DNA of 64,000 bases from JADJDM01 sp044352985 (GCA_044352985.1 JBILCU010000004.1:194683-258682); one strand, 5' to 3'; counted from the stretch's first letter, positions 1 through 9,941 are shown. A program made the numbers and translations. Notes: generated by a model not told the origin, from the letters alone.

Positions 1-156
1 AGCTCCATCTTGACCGCGATTAATCATTTTTTCCATGATTAAATACAATTTATGCAAACCGTACCTAGCTGATCCGTATTTTTCCCTGTAAAAACTAAGA
101 GGCTTTAATAAACGTACTACTGCAATACCGCATTCATGATGAATAGAATCACTCAT
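1..156 (-). CDS. purF: Amidophosphoribosyltransferase (PurF-like), N-terminal fragment
   Basis: This gene is cut by the left edge; only the first 52 codons are present, read from an ATG at 156. PurF makes phosphoribosylamine from PRPP and glutamine, the first step of purine synthesis. The fragment starts MSDSIHHECGIAVVRLL: a short propeptide, then Cys9-Gly-Ile, which matches the position of the N-terminal nucleophile Cys of the class II glutaminase domain after propeptide removal. It continues with YGLHKLYLIMEKM and NRGQDGA; the NRGQDGA motif is conserved in the family (compare YRGYDSAG in glmS at 35944-37788). The order of these motifs matches Bacteroidota PurF-type proteins. The PRTase domain is outside the window, so an amidophosphoribosyltransferase-like paralogue cannot be excluded. 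About 110 bases without a gene follow downstream of its start side, before the next gene end at 266. Confidence 0.8.
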   Translation of the reverse strand, partial: MSDSIHHECGIAVVRLLKPLSFYREKYGSARYGLHKLYLIMEKMINRGQDGA

Positions 157-265
157 TTTATAAAAATTAAGTTTCAAAATTAACTAAAATAAATGAAGCT
201 TTACTTTAAAGTAAACTAAATAAACTGCATTTTTTTGTAGTGATATTTTTTGGAAGCAGATGGGG

Positions 266-1402
266 TTATTTCGTTCTTGAAATCAATCCTTTAAAGGCAT
301 CAATAAATTTACTCCAGGAATATTTTTCTTTTTCAGCTTTTATGCCTGATTTAAAAAATTCAGCTTTATTGTTTTCAAAATAATCAATAATCGATTCACT
401 TATTTCGTCTTTATTTGGAGCTACCGCGTAACCTGCTATTCCGTGCGGAACAATTTCTGCCAAGCCACCAACTGCAGTAACCAACATGGGTTTTTCGTAA
501 TAATATCCAACCATTGTAACACCACTGTTTGTAGCATTTCTGTATGTTTGGGCAACTAAATCGCTAGCACAGAAATAATATTTTACCATATCGTTTGGAA
601 TAAAACGAGTATGGTAAATAATTTGATCGTTAATGCCTAAATCAACGGCTAATTTTTCATAATAAGCCGGATCTTCATAATACTCTCCGGCAATTAAAAG
701 TTTAATGTTTTTATCTTTAATTCTAGCATCTGCAAATGCCTCCATTAAAAGGTCTAATCCTTTGTACTTTCGAATTAAACCAAAAAATAAAACAATTTTG
801 TCATTTTCGTTTAGTCCTAACTTTTCTCTAGCTTCTTTTTTAATTACACCTTCACCATAAGTTTCATACATAGGGTGAGGAGTACAAATTTTTAAATCTG
901 TTGAAGTAAAAACCGACAAATCATTATATACTTTTTGCGACATGGTTACAAAACCATGGCAGGACTTTATGAAATATTTTGTGAAAATTTTATCGCCAAA
1001 CCTTTTTTCGTGAGGTATTACATTATCGGTTAGGGCAAAAACTTTTATGTTGGAAGTAAGACGAACTAATCGTGCAATTGTTCCAAGGCTCGGACCAAAA
1101 AAAGGCAACCAAAATCGAAATAAAATGGCATCCGGATTTTGCTTTTTAATAAATCGCGCAGTTTTAACCCAATTAAATGGATTAACCGTATTTATTAATG
1201 TATGAATTGTAATATCTGATGGAGATTTTGCTTCCGTTTCGTATTGTGTAGAACCTGGAAACAAAAAACTAGGATACTGAAGGGAATAAGAAATAATTTC
1301 TGCATGAATACCTTCTTTTAACATAGCCCGGCATAAATTTTCATTAAACTGAGCTGGTCCGCCTCTTAAAGGAAAAGCTGGGCCAATAATGAAGATTTTC
1401 AT
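266..1402 (-). CDS. Glycosyltransferase family 4 (GT-B fold)
   Basis: Cytoplasmic GT-B glycosyltransferase of 378 residues, likely adding a sugar from a nucleotide donor to a surface polysaccharide or lipid-linked acceptor. The N-terminal acceptor domain opens with IIGPAFPLRGGPAQF (residues 5-19), the glycine-rich loop typical of family 4. The donor domain begins near residue 203 with VLFFGLIRKYKGLDLLMEAF, the usual 'G..r.KG.d.ll.A' strand-helix. It ends with the donor-site segment near residues 284-325 (AQTYRNATNSGV, then VGGLAEIVPHGIAGYAV), where the EX7E-like motif lies. Length is normal for the family. It starts 23 bases beyond the stop of rpe and may be transcribed with it. There is no neighbouring polysaccharide cluster in this window, so acceptor and sugar cannot be named. 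Confidence 0.85.
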   Translation of the reverse strand: MKIFIIGPAFPLRGGPAQFNENLCRAMLKEGIHAEIISYSLQYPSFLFPGSTQYETEAKSPSDITIHTLINTVNPFNWVKTARFIKKQNPDAILFRFWLPFFGPSLGTIARLVRLTSNIKVFALTDNVIPHEKRFGDKIFTKYFIKSCHGFVTMSQKVYNDLSVFTSTDLKICTPHPMYETYGEGVIKKEAREKLGLNENDKIVLFFGLIRKYKGLDLLMEAFADARIKDKNIKLLIAGEYYEDPAYYEKLAVDLGINDQIIYHTRFIPNDMVKYYFCASDLVAQTYRNATNSGVTMVGYYYEKPMLVTAVGGLAEIVPHGIAGYAVAPNKDEISESIIDYFENNKAEFFKSGIKAEKEKYSWSKFIDAFKGLISRTK

Positions 1403-1425
1403 GTTTAAATTGTAAAATTGATGTG

Positions 1426-2073
1426 TTATTTCTTTAATTCAGCAATTGCATTTAGCGGATTTTCATTAGAAAAAACGGTATTACCGGCAACCAAAACATC
1501 AGCCCCGCATTGAACTAATTTTTTATAATTATTAAAATCCACTCCGCCATCAATTTCTATTAAAGCTGAGGAATTATGTTTTAAAATCAACTCTTTTAAA
1601 TCGGTAATTTTTCGGTAAGTGTTTTCAATAAATTTCTGTCCTCCAAAACCGGGATTTACACTCATGAGGCAAACCAAATCAGTATCTATTATTATATCAT
1701 TTAATAATTGAACCGAAGTATGCGGGTTGACTGCTACACCAGCCTTCATTCCTGAATTTTTAATAGATTGAATTGTCCTGTGCAGATGTGTACAAGCTTC
1801 CAAATGAACTGTAAGGTAATCAGCCCCAACATCTTTAAATGTTTGAATGTATTTATCCGGCTCAACAATCATTAAGTGCACATCCATGGTTTTTTTAGCA
1901 TGTTTTTGAATGGCTTTAATAACTGGAAATCCAAAAGATATATTAGGTACAAATACGCCATCCATCACATCAATATGAAACCAATCGGCTGAACTATTAT
2001 TAACCATTTCAATGTCTCTTTGTAGGTTACCGAAATCGGCTGAAAGAATAGATGGTGCAACTTTATGTGACAT
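1426..2073 (-). CDS. rpe: Ribulose-phosphate 3-epimerase
   Basis: Interconverts ribulose 5-phosphate and xylulose 5-phosphate in the pentose phosphate pathway, in the cytoplasm. The 215-residue TIM barrel is full length. Metal and catalytic residues are visible: HIDVMDGVFVPN (His33, Asp35, Asp38), DVHLMI (His66) and IEIDGGV (Asp175). The mobile loop is MSVNPGFGGQKF (137-148), and the phosphate is bound by Gly-Gly after Asp175 and by VAGNTVF near 195-201. The ATG at 2073 is preceded by a TAnnTTTG box at 2090-2097. It is the first gene of a likely two-gene minus-strand unit with the glycosyltransferase. Identification is firm. Confidence 0.96.
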   Translation of the reverse strand: MSHKVAPSILSADFGNLQRDIEMVNNSSADWFHIDVMDGVFVPNISFGFPVIKAIQKHAKKTMDVHLMIVEPDKYIQTFKDVGADYLTVHLEACTHLHRTIQSIKNSGMKAGVAVNPHTSVQLLNDIIIDTDLVCLMSVNPGFGGQKFIENTYRKITDLKELILKHNSSALIEIDGGVDFNNYKKLVQCGADVLVAGNTVFSNENPLNAIAELKK

Positions 2074-2089
2074 GATTTGTTTTTTTTTG

Positions 2090-2097
2090 CAAAGTTA
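2090..2097 (-). promoter_or_regulatory. Putative -7 box for rpe
   Basis: On the minus strand this reads TAACTTTG, matching the Bacteroidota -7 consensus TAnnTTTG, 16 bases before the rpe ATG. No clear TTG -33 element is seen at the expected distance, so this rests on the -7 motif and its position. Confidence 0.4.
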
Positions 2098-2179
2098 ATT
2101 GATTTTAATGCTTAGCGAAATGAAATTTACCATTCTGCTTTAGTAAATTAATAAACTGATTTAGCTATTAATATGTGCT

Positions 2180-4885
2180 ATGCAATATTTAGTCAATCCA
2201 TACGTTAAAAAAGCTATTTTTGTTAACTTTATTTGTTTTGTGTATAGTCTTTTAAGAAGATATAATTTTACTCTCGTAACAGTTTTATTAGCTGTTTTTT
2301 TTGTTGGATGTACTCAATATAAAGACAAACCTATAAATAGAGGCTATCACAACTTAACTTCTAGGTTTAATGTTTACTTCTATGCAAATGAAAGTTTAAA
2401 CGAAGGTATATCTAAACTAGAAGAAAATCATAAAGATGATTACACCCAACTTTTGCCTTTATACATTTATGGTAATAAAGAAACCTGTAAGGAAATTTTT
2501 CCTGAGATGGATAGGACAATTAAAAAAGCTTCTTTATGTATTACCAGACATGCTATAAAAGATAAAAAAACAAAAGAAGAAGTTTACGGCGCAGTAAAAT
2601 GGATTGATAATGCCTGGATAGCTTTAGGCAAGGCACATTTTTATAAACGCGAATTTTTTGATGCTATTGAAACATTTGAATTTGTTGCAAACTCTTATAA
2701 AAGCAAAGAAAAATACGAAGCATGGCTTTGGTTAGTTAAAACCTATAACGAAATGGGTTTACTTTCAAAATCGGATTCATACATTAATTTAATAAAAAAC
2801 GAATCAAAATTTCCGAAACAATTTAAAAGTGATTTCGGAATTTTATATGCTGAATTTTATATAAAACAAGGCTTAAATGAAGAGGCAATTGCAAAATTAA
2901 ATGATGCCATTAAACTTTCCAAAAACAAAAAGCAAAAAGCTAGGTTTTATTTTGTATTGGGGCAATTGTACGAAACTAGAGAAAATGATACTAAAAAAGC
3001 GGTCTCAAACTACAGAAAAACATTATCCTTAAAACCGGCTTATGAACTGGAGTTTAACACACGAATTAAATTATCCTTACTAGCTGATTACAATGAGCAA
3101 TCTGCGAAAAAAATAAAATTGCAGCTTACTAAAATGCTTAAAGATGTAAAAAACAGTGATTACCTTGATGTTATTTATTACACCTTAGGCCAATTAGAAG
3201 AGCGAGAAAAAAACTATGATTTAGCGTTTGAGTATTATAAAAAATCAGCTTCTAATAGTAAAAATAATTCTATTCAAAAATCAAAATCGTATTTGCGAAT
3301 TGCAGAAATGAGTTTTGATAAGGAAGATTACCCTCAATCAAAATTATATTACGACAGTACATTAACCTTGATGAAAGAGGAAATGAAAGGTTATAAGGAT
3401 GTATTAAATAAAAAAAACAGTTTGGATGTATTGGTTTTTCACATCAACACAATAAAATCACAAGATAGTTTATTGAAAATTGCCCGAATGGATTCCTCTG
3501 CTAGAATTGCCTTTATACAGAAAATCATTATTCAATTAAAAGAAAACGAACAAAAACAAATTGAATTATTAAATAAACAACAAGCCATTCAAAATAATCA
3601 AACTCAAAGCAATACACCTTTTCAACCCACAGCAGGAAATACCGGTTCGTGGTATTTTTATAATCAGCAAACAAAAACATTTGGTATAAACGATTTTACT
3701 AAAAAATGGGGAAATCAGCGCAAAAACGAAGATAATTGGAGGAGATTAAATAAAGCCTCTGTAGTAGATAATTGGTCAGGCGGAAGTGATTCACTGCAAA
3801 CAGAAAGTGATAGTTCAGAAGTTGCTAAAGATTCAACCTATAATCCCTTATACGATGTTGTAACCTATTTAAAGGATTTACCTTTAAATAATTCGTTACA
3901 GGATAGTGCTGTAAAAAAAATAATCAACTCCTATTACTCATTAGGAACTATTTATAGAGAGCAATTAAACAATACCAAACGATCCATTTCTACATTTATG
4001 GAAATGAATCAACGTTATCCAAAAAACAGTTATGAAGTTTCGAGTTATTATCAGATGTATCGCATTTATTTGCAACAAAAAAATGATGCAAAAGCAGAAG
4101 AGTGTAAGAACTACATTTTAACTCATTACCCTAACAGTGATTATGCATTACTTATTAAAGATCCTAATTTTGCAAATGCTGTAAATGCTAAAAAGAGCGA
4201 AGTAGAATCATTTTATACTCAGACGTATTTATTGTACGAATCAAAAGATTATAGTTCTTCATTACAAAAGTGTAACGAGGCATTAAAAAAATATTCTAAA
4301 AATGATTTCTCAGCAAAGTTTGCATATTTACGCGCGCTTTGTATTGGCAAAACACAAACAGTTGATTCGCTTGAAAATGCCATAAAAAAAGTAATTGCTA
4401 ATTATCCGTCAACTGAGGTTGAATTACCTTCAAAAGCATTATTAGCTGCTATTCAAAATCAAAAACCAAAAACATCAGCAGATTCAATTAAAATTAAACC
4501 AATAATCGATCCAAATGCCTATCTAATTAATGATAGTATTTCACATTATTGGGTAATTTCTATTCCTCAAAACCGAGGTAATGCAAATGCATTTAAAACA
4601 AAATTATCAGATTTTAATAATCAATATTATAGCGTAAAGAAATATGAAATTCAAACAATCATGTTGGAAACAACAACTGTTATTTTATTAAAATCGTTTA
4701 CCAACAAATCAGATGCTGACTCCTATCAAGATTTCATCTCTAAAAAACCAGAACTATTTTCCGAGCTTCAAAAAGAAGTAATCAGAACTTTTACTGTTTC
4801 GGAATCAAACTTGATTCTTTTAATTAAAAAGAAAAATATAGAAGAGTATTTTACTTTTTACCAGAATATGTCTTTAAAAAAGTAG
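2180..4885 (+). CDS. porW: Type IX secretion / gliding TPR lipoprotein PorW/SprE-like
   Basis: Predicted periplasmic-facing lipoprotein of the type IX secretion system, called PorW in Porphyromonas and SprE in Flavobacterium, required for T9SS secretion and gliding. The N-terminus has a hydrophobic stretch ending in FFVGC, a lipobox with Cys44. The segment after it, with YHNLTSRFNVYFYANESLNEG (split over residues 56-76), closely matches the conserved start of mature PorW/SprE proteins. The rest is helical repeats of TPR type (for example near residues 145-300 and 330-400), a Gln/Asn-rich low-complexity linker (about 450-480), further TPRs (580-740) and a C-terminal domain. The ATG-based signal region is long; a GTG at 2240-2242 (codon 21) would give a more usual 24-residue lipoprotein signal, so the true start may be there. 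It is convergent with the T9SS cargo gene at 4898-7702, and porQ lies further downstream. Confidence 0.85.
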   Translation: MQYLVNPYVKKAIFVNFICFVYSLLRRYNFTLVTVLLAVFFVGCTQYKDKPINRGYHNLTSRFNVYFYANESLNEGISKLEENHKDDYTQLLPLYIYGNKETCKEIFPEMDRTIKKASLCITRHAIKDKKTKEEVYGAVKWIDNAWIALGKAHFYKREFFDAIETFEFVANSYKSKEKYEAWLWLVKTYNEMGLLSKSDSYINLIKNESKFPKQFKSDFGILYAEFYIKQGLNEEAIAKLNDAIKLSKNKKQKARFYFVLGQLYETRENDTKKAVSNYRKTLSLKPAYELEFNTRIKLSLLADYNEQSAKKIKLQLTKMLKDVKNSDYLDVIYYTLGQLEEREKNYDLAFEYYKKSASNSKNNSIQKSKSYLRIAEMSFDKEDYPQSKLYYDSTLTLMKEEMKGYKDVLNKKNSLDVLVFHINTIKSQDSLLKIARMDSSARIAFIQKIIIQLKENEQKQIELLNKQQAIQNNQTQSNTPFQPTAGNTGSWYFYNQQTKTFGINDFTKKWGNQRKNEDNWRRLNKASVVDNWSGGSDSLQTESDSSEVAKDSTYNPLYDVVTYLKDLPLNNSLQDSAVKKIINSYYSLGTIYREQLNNTKRSISTFMEMNQRYPKNSYEVSSYYQMYRIYLQQKNDAKAEECKNYILTHYPNSDYALLIKDPNFANAVNAKKSEVESFYTQTYLLYESKDYSSSLQKCNEALKKYSKNDFSAKFAYLRALCIGKTQTVDSLENAIKKVIANYPSTEVELPSKALLAAIQNQKPKTSADSIKIKPIIDPNAYLINDSISHYWVISIPQNRGNANAFKTKLSDFNNQYYSVKKYEIQTIMLETTTVILLKSFTNKSDADSYQDFISKKPELFSELQKEVIRTFTVSESNLILLIKKKNIEEYFTFYQNMSLKK

Positions 4886-4897
4886 ATAATACTTAGT

Positions 4898-7702
4898 TTA
4901 CATTTTAATCAATTTTACAACCTCTGTTGTATTAATTGTGTTCAATTTCAAATAATAAACTCCTTTTTCAAAAGAACTTAAATCAATAACAGAATTATTC
5001 TTATCTATGGTTGTTTTTAAAACAACATCACCTTTTGATGAAATTACTTCTGCGTTAATAATTAGATTATGGCTGTTACATTTTACATGAAATTTATCAT
5101 TACTCGGGTTAGGATAAACTTGTATTGTACTAGTTGTGGTTAATTGATGTTTTACACCGACTGTTCTGTTATTTCTGATATTTGATTTTGATTTTACAAC
5201 TGTAGTTTGAGTTTCATTATTTCCGTCAAATCTTAAAGTTGGTGTGCATTGAATCGTCCAATTGGTATTTGTTCTCCAACTTCCCGTATTACTAAATAAA
5301 GAGAAATCAGGATCAACATACGAAGTATCATTTGGTCCAACTGTTAAAACAGGTGCCCAGTTATTGGTAGAATTATTATCTCTCACACAAGTAAATCCAT
5401 TCAATTGTGGAATTGGAGTAGGTGACCCTTCAATTTGATACTGAGACCAACTGAAGTAATCATTATTTTGGTTAAAGTACATGGTTTGATGAAATGGACT
5501 TAAATTACTTTCAATATTGCAATTGTTTTTAACCGATAATTTATATCTCCATGATTTCAGGTTTGGGTCACCATTTCCTAAACTATACATAACTCTATTG
5601 GTATCAGCAAACAGGCTCATTGAATCAAATGGAATTCGGCCAACAGGAGCATAATTGTTTAATGAAATTTCACGGTAAACAATAAAAGTATCACCAACCG
5701 CATTATTTGATTTATCCCAAAATATAATATTGTGAGTTGATAAATCATCAACCGTAACCAAACAAATAGATGGTGTAGCTGGTGTAACTGCATTTAAATT
5801 GGTTAAAACTACAACTGAGTCTTTGTAACAATTATTGGCATCTTGTACTGTTAGAGTATAATTACCTGCGGGTAAATTTGTGAAATTAGGACTATTAGTA
5901 CCAGCCTGTCCGTTAAAACTATAAATATACGGTGAAGTTCCTCCATTTGCACCGCTAACAGATATTGAACCATTACTTTGATTACAGCTTTCATCTGTAC
6001 TTGAAAATAAAATAGAGTTTGGGTTAGGATTTACAGTAATAGAAAAAAATTCATCAGGACCAATACAATTATTAACGGTAGTAGCATGCACAATTATATA
6101 GCCAATTAAAGCGTTGTTCGATGAATTGGTTGAAGTGAAAGATGAAATATCACCATTACCACTTGCTGCTAATCCAATTCCCGGTTCTGAATTTGTCCAG
6201 TTAATTAAAGCATCATTAGGAAATACTGTAAAATTTACTGAATTTGATTGGTCACCGTTACAAAGAACTTGACTTGTAACCGGATTAATTATAGGAATTG
6301 GATTAGCTATTAAGCTAATTACTCTAAAATCACCATTACATCCTGCAAATGTTGGAGTTACTGTAATCATAGATCCTAATATAGCACCCAGTGTACTTTG
6401 AATGAAGAAGGGAGGAATGTTGCCTTGTCCACTAGCCGCTAATCCAATTTGAGGATTGTTATTGGTCCAATTAATAGCAGATGTTGATGGAACAACTTGA
6501 AATGGTGGAAAATAAGCGGTCTGCAATTGGCACAATGTTAAATTTGTAATTACGTTTTGTAATAATGGAATTGAGTTTACTGTTATGGTAAAATCAACCG
6601 CAGTACTTGCACACCCATTTGAAGATGTTCCAATAACACTTATTGTAGCTTGTTTTGGAACAGTATCATTATTTAAAGCAATAAATGGCGCTATGTCTCC
6701 ATTACCATTAGCTAATAATCCAATTGAAGAATTTGAGTTTGTCCAGGTAATAGTTGTATTTTGAATACTTGATAAAAATGGAATTAATTCAGTTGTATCA
6801 TTTGCGCATATTAAAATGTTATTTAAAGGGGTAATAATTGGGGCAGGATTAACCGTAATTTCTCCAGATAAATTACTTAATAAAGAACTACATTGATTAC
6901 TTACCTCGCAGTAGTAATAATTGATTCCAGTTTGATTTGGTACTAAATAAGAATTTATAGCACCCAAAATTAATGTTCCGCCTACTGTTGTGTTTGTTGA
7001 ATTATAATACCATTGGTAAGATAAACCTGTTTGGGAAGATGCAACCTTTAATGTGTCTGTTAATGTGTTTTCACATTTTGATAGATTTGTTTGGGAAGGT
7101 TGAAGTGTAAAGTTAATTTGTGGGCATCCTTTTAATTGAATATCATCTAGTCTGATTTGAGCTCCACCTCCTAAATTTGTCCATTTTAAAATTAAATTAG
7201 ATTGATTTGATAAATTTAATGGTAAATTCATTGAAATTAAACGCCAGTTGGCGGTACCCGATCCTGTTGTTTGAGCAGGAATTGTAATAACATTATACGC
7301 TAATCCATCAGTACTATATTCTAATTTTAATTCACTCATGCTTGATGCAGTTGTACTTTTATAAGCTCCAAAACTTAAATTTAAATTACTAAAGCCATTA
7401 GTAGATATGCCTGAAATCTGAAAAAACAATCCGCTTGTATTGGTTAAAAACACATTTGCAGATCCAGATGAACCTGTATATCCTGTTGAGGCAGTTGATG
7501 TCCTTACGTCTCCAGTTCCACTCATAGTTAAATTATCATTATCAAAACCGTTATTTGTTTCATGGTTTGCTAATGTTGTTGTACTGGCTACAGTTCCAAT
7601 ACTTTCAGAAAATATTGTTGGAAGTTGGGCATTAACTATTGATGTTAAAAATAAAATACATAAGGTGTATGTAAATTTTAAATTGGTAAATCTATGCTTC
7701 AT
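4898..7702 (-). CDS. T9SS-secreted protein with PKD-like repeats and sorting domain
   Basis: Large secreted protein of 934 residues, function unknown beyond being T9SS cargo. A signal peptide (residues 1 to about 25, ending VNAQ) is followed by a beta-rich region (about 60-195). Around residues 295-560 there are three PKD-like copies with the pattern I.WTN...IGL.A.G.G.I..F, each ending in a Cys-containing segment. A single SprB-like repeat follows (NGSISVSGANGGTSPYIYSF, then LPAGNYTLTVQDANNC). The last roughly 75 residues are a type A T9SS sorting domain: VYPNPSNDKF, then GDVVLKTTI and FEKGVYYLKL, ending in VKLIKM. The product should cross the outer membrane via PorW/PorQ-dependent T9SS and be anchored or released at the surface. 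It is convergent with porW, 12 bases apart. No catalytic motif is recognised. Confidence 0.85.
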   Translation of the reverse strand: MKHRFTNLKFTYTLCILFLTSIVNAQLPTIFSESIGTVASTTTLANHETNNGFDNDNLTMSGTGDVRTSTASTGYTGSSGSANVFLTNTSGLFFQISGISTNGFSNLNLSFGAYKSTTASSMSELKLEYSTDGLAYNVITIPAQTTGSGTANWRLISMNLPLNLSNQSNLILKWTNLGGGAQIRLDDIQLKGCPQINFTLQPSQTNLSKCENTLTDTLKVASSQTGLSYQWYYNSTNTTVGGTLILGAINSYLVPNQTGINYYYCEVSNQCSSLLSNLSGEITVNPAPIITPLNNILICANDTTELIPFLSSIQNTTITWTNSNSSIGLLANGNGDIAPFIALNNDTVPKQATISVIGTSSNGCASTAVDFTITVNSIPLLQNVITNLTLCQLQTAYFPPFQVVPSTSAINWTNNNPQIGLAASGQGNIPPFFIQSTLGAILGSMITVTPTFAGCNGDFRVISLIANPIPIINPVTSQVLCNGDQSNSVNFTVFPNDALINWTNSEPGIGLAASGNGDISSFTSTNSSNNALIGYIIVHATTVNNCIGPDEFFSITVNPNPNSILFSSTDESCNQSNGSISVSGANGGTSPYIYSFNGQAGTNSPNFTNLPAGNYTLTVQDANNCYKDSVVVLTNLNAVTPATPSICLVTVDDLSTHNIIFWDKSNNAVGDTFIVYREISLNNYAPVGRIPFDSMSLFADTNRVMYSLGNGDPNLKSWRYKLSVKNNCNIESNLSPFHQTMYFNQNNDYFSWSQYQIEGSPTPIPQLNGFTCVRDNNSTNNWAPVLTVGPNDTSYVDPDFSLFSNTGSWRTNTNWTIQCTPTLRFDGNNETQTTVVKSKSNIRNNRTVGVKHQLTTTSTIQVYPNPSNDKFHVKCNSHNLIINAEVISSKGDVVLKTTIDKNNSVIDLSSFEKGVYYLKLNTINTTEVVKLIKM

Positions 7703-7733
7703 AAGAGTAAATAATTTAATTTTTATATAACGT

Positions 7734-7741
7734 CAAATTTA
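7734..7741 (-). promoter_or_regulatory. Putative -7 box for the PKD-like T9SS cargo gene
   Basis: Minus-strand TAAATTTG, a match to TAnnTTTG, 31 bases before the ATG at 7702. No -33 TTG is evident. The surrounding 7703-7868 spacer is very AT-rich and holds nothing else that I recognise. Confidence 0.4.
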
Positions 7742-7868
7742 AGTATTGAAACTAAAATTAATAAATTTATTTTTTCCTATTTTAGAAGGAATTAGAAAAT
7801 GATATTAAAATAAATTTCAAGTTTTTATTGTTCAATTTAATTATATTTACTCATCATATTTTATATAA

Positions 7869-9917
7869 ATGAATACACTTCAAAATTACGCCTGCGGACA
7901 ATGGATTGCAGGAGCTGATAACGGACAACAATTATTTAATGCTATTACAGGTGATGTAGTAGCAACTGCTAGTAGCAAAGGTTTAGATTTTGCAAAAATG
8001 CTAGATTATGCCCGAACAGTTGGCGGTCCAAAATTACGCAAAATGACTTTTCAGGAAAGAGGTTTGATGCTGAAAGCACTTGCTATACATTTATTGAGTA
8101 AAAAAGAAGAGTTTTATAAAATATCTTGGGCAACCGGTGCAACCCGCATTGATAGTTGGGTAGATATTGAAGGTGGTATTGGTAACTTGTTTACCTACGC
8201 ATCTTTGCGTCGCCAGTTTCCTAATGAAACATTCTGTTATGAAGGCGATGTAGCTAGATTAAGCAAAAACAATACGTTCATCGGACATCACATTTGTGTT
8301 CCGAAAGAAGGTGTAGCCATTCACATCAATGCTTTCAATTTCCCGGTGTGGGGAATGCTTGAGAAAATTGCAGTCAACTGGTTTGCTGGCGTTCCGGCCA
8401 TTGTAAAACCAGCCACAGTCACTTCTTTTTTAACTGAAGCAGTGGTAAAAGAAATTATTGCAAGTGGAATTATTCCGGAAGGGGCATTACAATTAATTTG
8501 TGGAAGCGCCAACGGTATTTTAGATCATGTTATTAGTCAGGATGTGGTTACTTTCACCGGCTCAGCCTCAACTGGAAAAATGCTGAAATCTCATCCACGA
8601 TTGATTGAAGAATCTGTACATTTTAACATGGAAGCCGATTCACTGAATTGTTGTGTGCTGGGCAATGATGTAACACCTGAGATGCCTGAATTTGATATTT
8701 TCATTAAGGAAATAGCTCGTGAAATCACTACCAAAGCCGGACAAAAATGTACCGCTGTTCGAAGAATTATTGTTCCTGAAAATCGTGTGGAAGATGTGCA
8801 GATTGCATTGGGCAAAAGATTAGCACAAAATGTAATCGGCGATCCAAATGTTGAAGGTGTGCGTATGGGTTCATTAGCTGGGCAAACACAATTGCAGGAA
8901 GTAAAAGAGAAAGTAGAGCAACTTTCAAAATCTCAGAAAATCATCATCGGTGATTTTGAAAAATTTGAAGTGAAAGGTGCTGATAAACATAAAGGTGCAT
9001 TTATGCCACCGATCATTTTCTTAAACGAAAAACCATTCACCAATACAGATTGCCATAACATTGAAGCCTTTGGCCCTGTAAGCACCATTATGCCTTACAA
9101 AACCATTGATGAAGCCATTGAACTTAGTAAAATGGGCAAGGGTAGTTTAGTGAGTTCTATCGTAACTGCTGATGATAGCATAGCTCGAATGTACACCATT
9201 GGCGCAGCTTGTATGCACGGAAGAATTTTAGTTTTAAATAACGAATGTGCTAAAGAAAGTACCGGTCATGGTTCACCAATGCCAATGCTAGTTCATGGTG
9301 GTCCTGGTAGAGCGGGTGGGGGAGAAGAGATGGGTGGAAAAAGAGGAGTTTTTCATTATTTACAACGCACTGCCATTCAAGGTTCGCCAACTACAATAAC
9401 TGCAATTACTGGGCAGTACCAACAAGGCGCTAAACAAATTGAAAAAGATATTCATCCTTTCCGTCAGCATTTTGAAGATTTGGAAATTGGTGAAACATTA
9501 ATCACTGCAAAACATACTGTAACAGATGCCGATGTGGTTAACTTTGCTAACGTAAGTGGCGATCATTTTTATGCGCATACGGATTTAACAAGTTTAGATG
9601 GAACCATTTTTACCGGTCGCGTTGCTCATGGATATTACATTTTAAGCAAAGCTGCGGGGCTTTTTGTAAACGCAAAAAAAGGCCCTGTTTTATTAAATTA
9701 TGGCATTGATGAATGTCGTTTCACTAAACCCGTTTACATGGGCAGTACCATTGGCGTTCGTTTCACATGTAAAGAAAAAATCGAACAAGAGAAAAAAAAT
9801 CCGGAAGACATTGCCAAAGGTATTGTAAAATGGTTAGTTGACGTGTATGATGAAACCGGAGAAACCGTTGCAATTGCAACCATTTTAACCATGGTAAAAA
9901 AACGTAATCAAGATTAA
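7869..9917 (+). CDS. paaZ: Bifunctional PaaZ: aldehyde dehydrogenase / MaoC-type hydratase
   Basis: 682-residue cytoplasmic fusion with the architecture of PaaZ, which opens the oxepin-CoA ring and oxidises the resulting semialdehyde in phenylacetate degradation. Residues 1 to about 520 are an aldehyde dehydrogenase: NFPVWGMLEKIA (157-168), GSASTG (231-236), Glu255 in FNMEADS and catalytic Cys294 in GQKCTAVRR. Residues about 530-680 are a MaoC-like hot-dog hydratase with Asp565 and His570 in NVSGDHFYAHTD. These spacings match E. coli PaaZ (E256/C295, D561/H566). Length is normal. No paaABCDE, paaK or other phenylacetate genes are present in the window, so either the rest lies elsewhere or it serves another aldehyde/enoyl-CoA route. 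GC and codon use look slightly richer than the neighbours by eye. The next gene starts 24 bases after its stop. Confidence 0.9.
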   Translation: MNTLQNYACGQWIAGADNGQQLFNAITGDVVATASSKGLDFAKMLDYARTVGGPKLRKMTFQERGLMLKALAIHLLSKKEEFYKISWATGATRIDSWVDIEGGIGNLFTYASLRRQFPNETFCYEGDVARLSKNNTFIGHHICVPKEGVAIHINAFNFPVWGMLEKIAVNWFAGVPAIVKPATVTSFLTEAVVKEIIASGIIPEGALQLICGSANGILDHVISQDVVTFTGSASTGKMLKSHPRLIEESVHFNMEADSLNCCVLGNDVTPEMPEFDIFIKEIAREITTKAGQKCTAVRRIIVPENRVEDVQIALGKRLAQNVIGDPNVEGVRMGSLAGQTQLQEVKEKVEQLSKSQKIIIGDFEKFEVKGADKHKGAFMPPIIFLNEKPFTNTDCHNIEAFGPVSTIMPYKTIDEAIELSKMGKGSLVSSIVTADDSIARMYTIGAACMHGRILVLNNECAKESTGHGSPMPMLVHGGPGRAGGGEEMGGKRGVFHYLQRTAIQGSPTTITAITGQYQQGAKQIEKDIHPFRQHFEDLEIGETLITAKHTVTDADVVNFANVSGDHFYAHTDLTSLDGTIFTGRVAHGYYILSKAAGLFVNAKKGPVLLNYGIDECRFTKPVYMGSTIGVRFTCKEKIEQEKKNPEDIAKGIVKWLVDVYDETGETVAIATILTMVKKRNQD

Positions 9918-9941
9918 TAAATCAATTAAATTTTCAAACTT

